A stretch of DNA of 64,000 bases from CAYUMU01 sp964445985 (lineage in GTDB: Bacteria; Planctomycetota; Planctomycetia; Pirellulales; S012-138). The notes beneath the pieces are model-generated. The model did no database searches. It had not been told where the DNA came from and saw nothing but the letters and a program-made list of their open reading frames with translations. Made by a program: the position numbers and the translations under genes. The DNA is taken from positions 6,099-70,098 of the forward strand of contig CAYUMU010000026.1 in NCBI GenBank assembly GCA_964445985.1, written 5' to 3'. This document shows positions 61,114-64,000 of the stretch, piece by piece. Positions within the stretch are counted from its first letter, which is position 1. Each line of letters starts with the position of its first letter.

Positions 61114-62346
61114 ATGCACGCTTCCGAGGCAACGGGCTATTACTTCAATCGAGCGGCCGATCATCTCGATTTATCGAAGAATATCCGCACCTTGCTGCTC
61201 ACCTCCAAGCGCGAGGTGCAGGTGCAGGTGGCCATTGAGCGCGACAGCGGCGAAATCGCCACCTACATTGGTTACCGAGTGCAGCACGATAATTCGCGCG
61301 GTCCCATGAAGGGCGGACTGCGCTACCATTCGGAAGTCGATCTCGACGAGGTTCGCTCGCTGGCCGCGCTCATGACCTGGAAAACCGCGGTCGTGAATCT
61401 GCCCTACGGCGGCGCCAAAGGTGGCATTTCGCTCAACGTGAAGGAATTGTCACACAGAGAACTGGAACGGGTCACCCGTAAGTTTGTCGATGAAATTCAT
61501 GATCTGATCGGCCCCGACACCGATATCCCGGCCCCCGATATGGGAACCAACGCCGAGGTCATGGCCTGGATCATGAACCAATACTCCAAGTATCACGGCT
61601 TCAATCCGGCCTGCGTGACCGGCAAGCCGGTCGAGTTGTACGGCGCCCCAGGACGCGAAGAGGCCACCGGCCGCGGGGTGGGCATCCTGACCCTTAAGCT
61701 GCTGGGCCGCCTGGGGCGCAAACCGGGTCAAACACGCATCGCCATCCAGGGCTTTGGCAACGTGGGTTCTCACGCCGCCAAGTTCTTGCACGAATCGGAT
61801 TGCAAGATCGTGGCCGTGAGCGATGTCAGTGGCGGGTACTGCGCCCCCGAGGGTCTCAAGATTGCCGAAATCTTGCACTACGTTACCAAGCACGGGTCGC
61901 TTTCCGGCTACAAAGAGGCCAAGGCCGTTTCCAACGAGGAACTGCTCTCTGCCGATGTGGACGTGCTGATTCCCGCCGCCTTGGGCAATGTGCTCCACGA
62001 AGAGAACTGCCACGAGATCCGCGCGCCCATTATTATCGAGGCGGCCAATTCCCCCACCCGGCCCGAGGCCGACGAATACTTCGATAAGACCGGCAAAATC
62101 GTGCTGCCCGACATCCTGGCCAACGCCGGTGGGGTGACCGCGAGCTATTTTGAATGGGTGCAGAATCGTCAGCACTACCAGTGGGGCCTCAACCGCGTAC
62201 GGCAAGAACTCGACCGAATCATGACCGAAAGCTTCGAACGCGTTTGGGAAACCTCCCAAACGCGTAACGTCACCCTGCGAAACGCCGCTTACATTTTAGG
62301 CATCAGCCGTGTGGGCCGAGCAACCGTGTTAGGAGGGAGTGTATGA
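61114..62346 (+). CDS. gdhA: Glutamate dehydrogenase
   Basis: A 410-residue hexameric-type GDH. GYRVQHDNSRGPMKGGLRYH and VNLPYGGAKGGISL contain the substrate and catalytic Lys residues; IPAPDMGTNAEVMAWIMNQY follows. The Rossmann motif is IAIQGFGNVGSHAAKFL; LPDILANAGGVTASYFEWVQN is near the C-terminus. It interconverts glutamate and 2-oxoglutarate plus ammonia. The stop overlaps the start of the next gene by 4 bp (ATGA), so gdhA and a cyclic-nucleotide-binding protein are coupled. Confidence 0.95.
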   Translation: MHASEATGYYFNRAADHLDLSKNIRTLLLTSKREVQVQVAIERDSGEIATYIGYRVQHDNSRGPMKGGLRYHSEVDLDEVRSLAALMTWKTAVVNLPYGGAKGGISLNVKELSHRELERVTRKFVDEIHDLIGPDTDIPAPDMGTNAEVMAWIMNQYSKYHGFNPACVTGKPVELYGAPGREEATGRGVGILTLKLLGRLGRKPGQTRIAIQGFGNVGSHAAKFLHESDCKIVAVSDVSGGYCAPEGLKIAEILHYVTKHGSLSGYKEAKAVSNEELLSADVDVLIPAALGNVLHEENCHEIRAPIIIEAANSPTRPEADEYFDKTGKIVLPDILANAGGVTASYFEWVQNRQHYQWGLNRVRQELDRIMTESFERVWETSQTRNVTLRNAAYILGISRVGRATVLGGSV

Positions 62347-62885
62347 ACCTCGCCGCCGATGTCTCACCGGAAGTCCTCGCTCAGATTCCGCTGTTCAATC
62401 AACTATCCGAGGCCGAGCGGCAGCAACTCATCGAAATTGCCACGGTCCAGAACTTCACTCCCGGCGAAATGATTCTTCGCCAGGGCCGCAGCAGCCAAAA
62501 CCTGTGGATCGTGATCTCGGGCCAATGCGAAGTGGTCCGCCATGGTGACAACGGCGCCGAAGAAGAAGTGGTGCTGGCCACCCTTGCTCCCTACGATAAC
62601 TTTGGGGAAATGTCGTTTTTTCACCCCGCGCCGCACTCGGCCGGCGTGCGCGGCAAGACCACCGTCAAGTTGCTGCGAATCACGCGCCCCGCGTTCGATT
62701 CGCTGATGGCCGAAGGGGCTCTGGTCGCTTACAAACTGGCCCACAATACGGTGGAAAGCCTGGCCGACCGGCTCCGCAAAATGGACGATTGGGTCGCCCG
62801 CCTGATGCGGCAAAAAGAAGAGAGCCGCCGCGTGCAAGAGTGGAACCAGTTCCGGCAGTCGCTGTTCTCGGAGTGGAGCCTGTAG
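62343..62885 (+). CDS. Cyclic-nucleotide-binding-domain protein
   Basis: A 180-residue protein with one cNMP-binding domain: IPLFNQLSEAERQQLIEIATVQNFTPGEMILRQG, then LWIVISGQCEVV, NFGEMSFFHPAPHSAGVRGKT (phosphate-binding cassette with FGE) and VKLLRITRPAFDSLM. There is no C-terminal HTH as in Crp; instead a charged helix (VARLMRQKEESRRVQEWNQF). It probably modulates a partner rather than binding DNA. Overlaps gdhA by 4 bp, suggesting it tunes or reports on GDH or nitrogen status. Confidence 0.88.
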   Translation: MNLAADVSPEVLAQIPLFNQLSEAERQQLIEIATVQNFTPGEMILRQGRSSQNLWIVISGQCEVVRHGDNGAEEEVVLATLAPYDNFGEMSFFHPAPHSAGVRGKTTVKLLRITRPAFDSLMAEGALVAYKLAHNTVESLADRLRKMDDWVARLMRQKEESRRVQEWNQFRQSLFSEWSL

Positions 62886-62945
62886 AAATCCAACCCATCC
62901 GCCCAGCCCAGGCCTGCTGACAATGCACTATCCACAAATGTCTGG

Positions 62946-63093
62946 GGGGATGGTAGCGAGGAACTGGCGCGAAACGTCAATCTGGCCAACTCCATTCGGC
63001 GTGCCACTTTGTGGGCCGACTCGCGGGCGGTTCGGCACTGCTCCCAAGGAACAGTGGCACACTTCCACGAGCAAGGGCACCCGTGCGTTAGCA
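62946..63093. repeat. Dispersed repeat shared with 1190-1362
   Basis: GATGGTAGCGAGGAACTGG, CGGGCGGTTCGGCACTGC and CAGTGGCACACTTCC..CAAGGGCACCCGTGCG recur from the first 1.4 kb of the window. The gap 62886-63194 holds no gene. Confidence 0.6.
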
Positions 63094-63194
63094 ACAGTTG
63101 GAATTACCGATCGCATGAAATAGCGAGGCATATTTGCTTTCCAGTTGCATAGTCAACTCATGCCGTACCAATTAGTTACAAGGAGTTCCGGGTG

Positions 63195-63812
63195 ATGCTA
63201 AAATACATAGTTGGATTACTGCTGCTGCTCGGCGGTATGCATGGATGTTTCCAAGTAGCAGTGGGTCAAGATCAAGACAAGGTCGAGATCGACAGGTTTA
63301 TTCGATTGCTTCAACGGGTACAAGGAAAGGACTGGACATACCAAGAATTGGAAAAGGCGGCCGACGTAATAGTCATCGCAACATTTCAATCGAGTCGCCC
63401 AGAACGCGCCGATCTTTATCAAGACGACCAGGTTGATCCGAATTCGGTGGATGTTGTCGTGTCCACGTTCAAGATTGCCGCCGCGTTGAAGGGCATCCCG
63501 AAGCAGGACTCCATTGACGTCGTCCATTTTCAGCGGCGGAAACACCCGCCCGCCAACTTAGCTGAAGGGTACTTGGGAGTTATTGACTTTTCGGGGTTAA
63601 ATCCGCCAGAATTTGAAAAATCAATGCTGCTTCCATCCGTGTTTGCTGTTGCGACAGATGGAAAAGTGACGTCTTTCACCGGTCCTATATCAACGTATAC
63701 CATCGTGCCCGAGTATATGCTGTTTCTAAAGGCGCGAGATGACGGGAAGTACGAACTTGTGTCGGGCGGACGGCACGGTCAGTCCTCCGTGCGCATCCTA
63801 AACGTACGTTAA
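63195..63812 (+). CDS. Exported hypothetical protein
   Basis: A 205-residue protein with signal peptide MLKYIVGLLLLLGGMHGCFQ; GMHGC could be a lipobox. The mature part has YQELEKAADVIVIATFQSS, VVVSTFKIAAALKGIPKQDSIDVVHFQRR and PEYMLFLKARDDGKYELVSG, a beta-rich fold like exported proteins with a carboxypeptidase-regulatory-like or DUF domain. AAGGAG lies ~11 nt before ATG 63195. Function unknown. The final ~190 bp (63813-64000) contain no gene. Confidence 0.72.
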   Translation: MLKYIVGLLLLLGGMHGCFQVAVGQDQDKVEIDRFIRLLQRVQGKDWTYQELEKAADVIVIATFQSSRPERADLYQDDQVDPNSVDVVVSTFKIAAALKGIPKQDSIDVVHFQRRKHPPANLAEGYLGVIDFSGLNPPEFEKSMLLPSVFAVATDGKVTSFTGPISTYTIVPEYMLFLKARDDGKYELVSGGRHGQSSVRILNVR

Positions 63813-64000
63813 CGGTTGGCGGGCGTGCCACTTGCTTGCCAAGCAGTGCGGGTTGCGCGGCGGGAGTTGCGATGCTTTAATCACATGCCGGTCGATTCGC
63901 ATGGTTTGTTTCGCTTCCAGCTTCGACCAGGCGGACGCCAACTAGGCGTCCTGTGCAAAAAGTAGATCGCGGCAAATTCGGCGGAAGGTTGGTCACAATT

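Overview
The window reads as a chromosomal segment of a planctomycete, probably Pirellulales-like. Indicators are a DUF1559 prepilin-like protein, an ECF-type sigma factor of planctomycete style, a DUF1080 secreted protein, the small basic PVC signature protein next to rpsR, HpnCDE squalene synthesis, GYF_2 and zinc-ribbon/proline-rich membrane proteins, and many short dispersed palindromes between genes. No rRNA, tRNA or CRISPR array was seen. All coordinates and starts come from reading the sequence; no database search was run.

Layout. 1-1.7 kb: a PIN-toxin/antitoxin pair between 130-bp direct repeats. 1.7-10.6 kb: a methyltransferase, a large secreted hexad-repeat protein, nrdR with a micro-membrane protein, a secreted protein, a FIST sensor protein and a MIP18/DUF59 Fe-S assembly protein. 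10.6-20 kb: hppD, a HemK-like methyltransferase, valS, a DUF1559 protein, hisC and a GYF_2 protein. 20.3-24.7 kb: a compact five-gene operon (HemW-like radical SAM, GcvH-like lipoyl protein, two-cluster ferredoxin, ThiF/MoeB-type E1-like enzyme, small protein). 25.2-27.9 kb: two tandem leucine-rich-repeat paralogues.

28.4-37.1 kb is the most striking region. A decayed integron integrase 3' end is followed by an array of same-strand gene cassettes separated by attC-type sites with GTTAGGC/GTTCGGC/GTTCGCT core sites. Cassettes carry a HINT plus colicin-D-like toxin with its immunity gene, a PIN toxin with a downstream antitoxin, a four-helix membrane protein and several unknown proteins. The toxin gene is split by a 98-bp MITE-like insert flanked by TAC duplications; removing it restores a 404-codon reading frame. 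An IS110-family transposase gene sits inside the array beside a core site.

37.1-42.7 kb: hpnE-hpnD-hpnC (4-bp overlaps) run opposite to ispH, so isoprenoid supply and squalene synthesis lie back to back; then an enolase-superfamily protein that lacks most catalytic residues. 43.3-43.9 kb: a second toxin-antitoxin pair (ParE/RelE type). 44-64 kb: a lipoprotein, hemL, zinc-ribbon proteins, a small histidine-kinase-dimerisation-like protein, a HhH/HTH protein, a sigma factor, panC, a sugar isomerase/epimerase, a DUF1080 protein, larA, the PVC small basic protein, rpsR, membrane proteins, an SBF-like transporter, and glutamate dehydrogenase overlapping a cyclic-nucleotide-binding protein.
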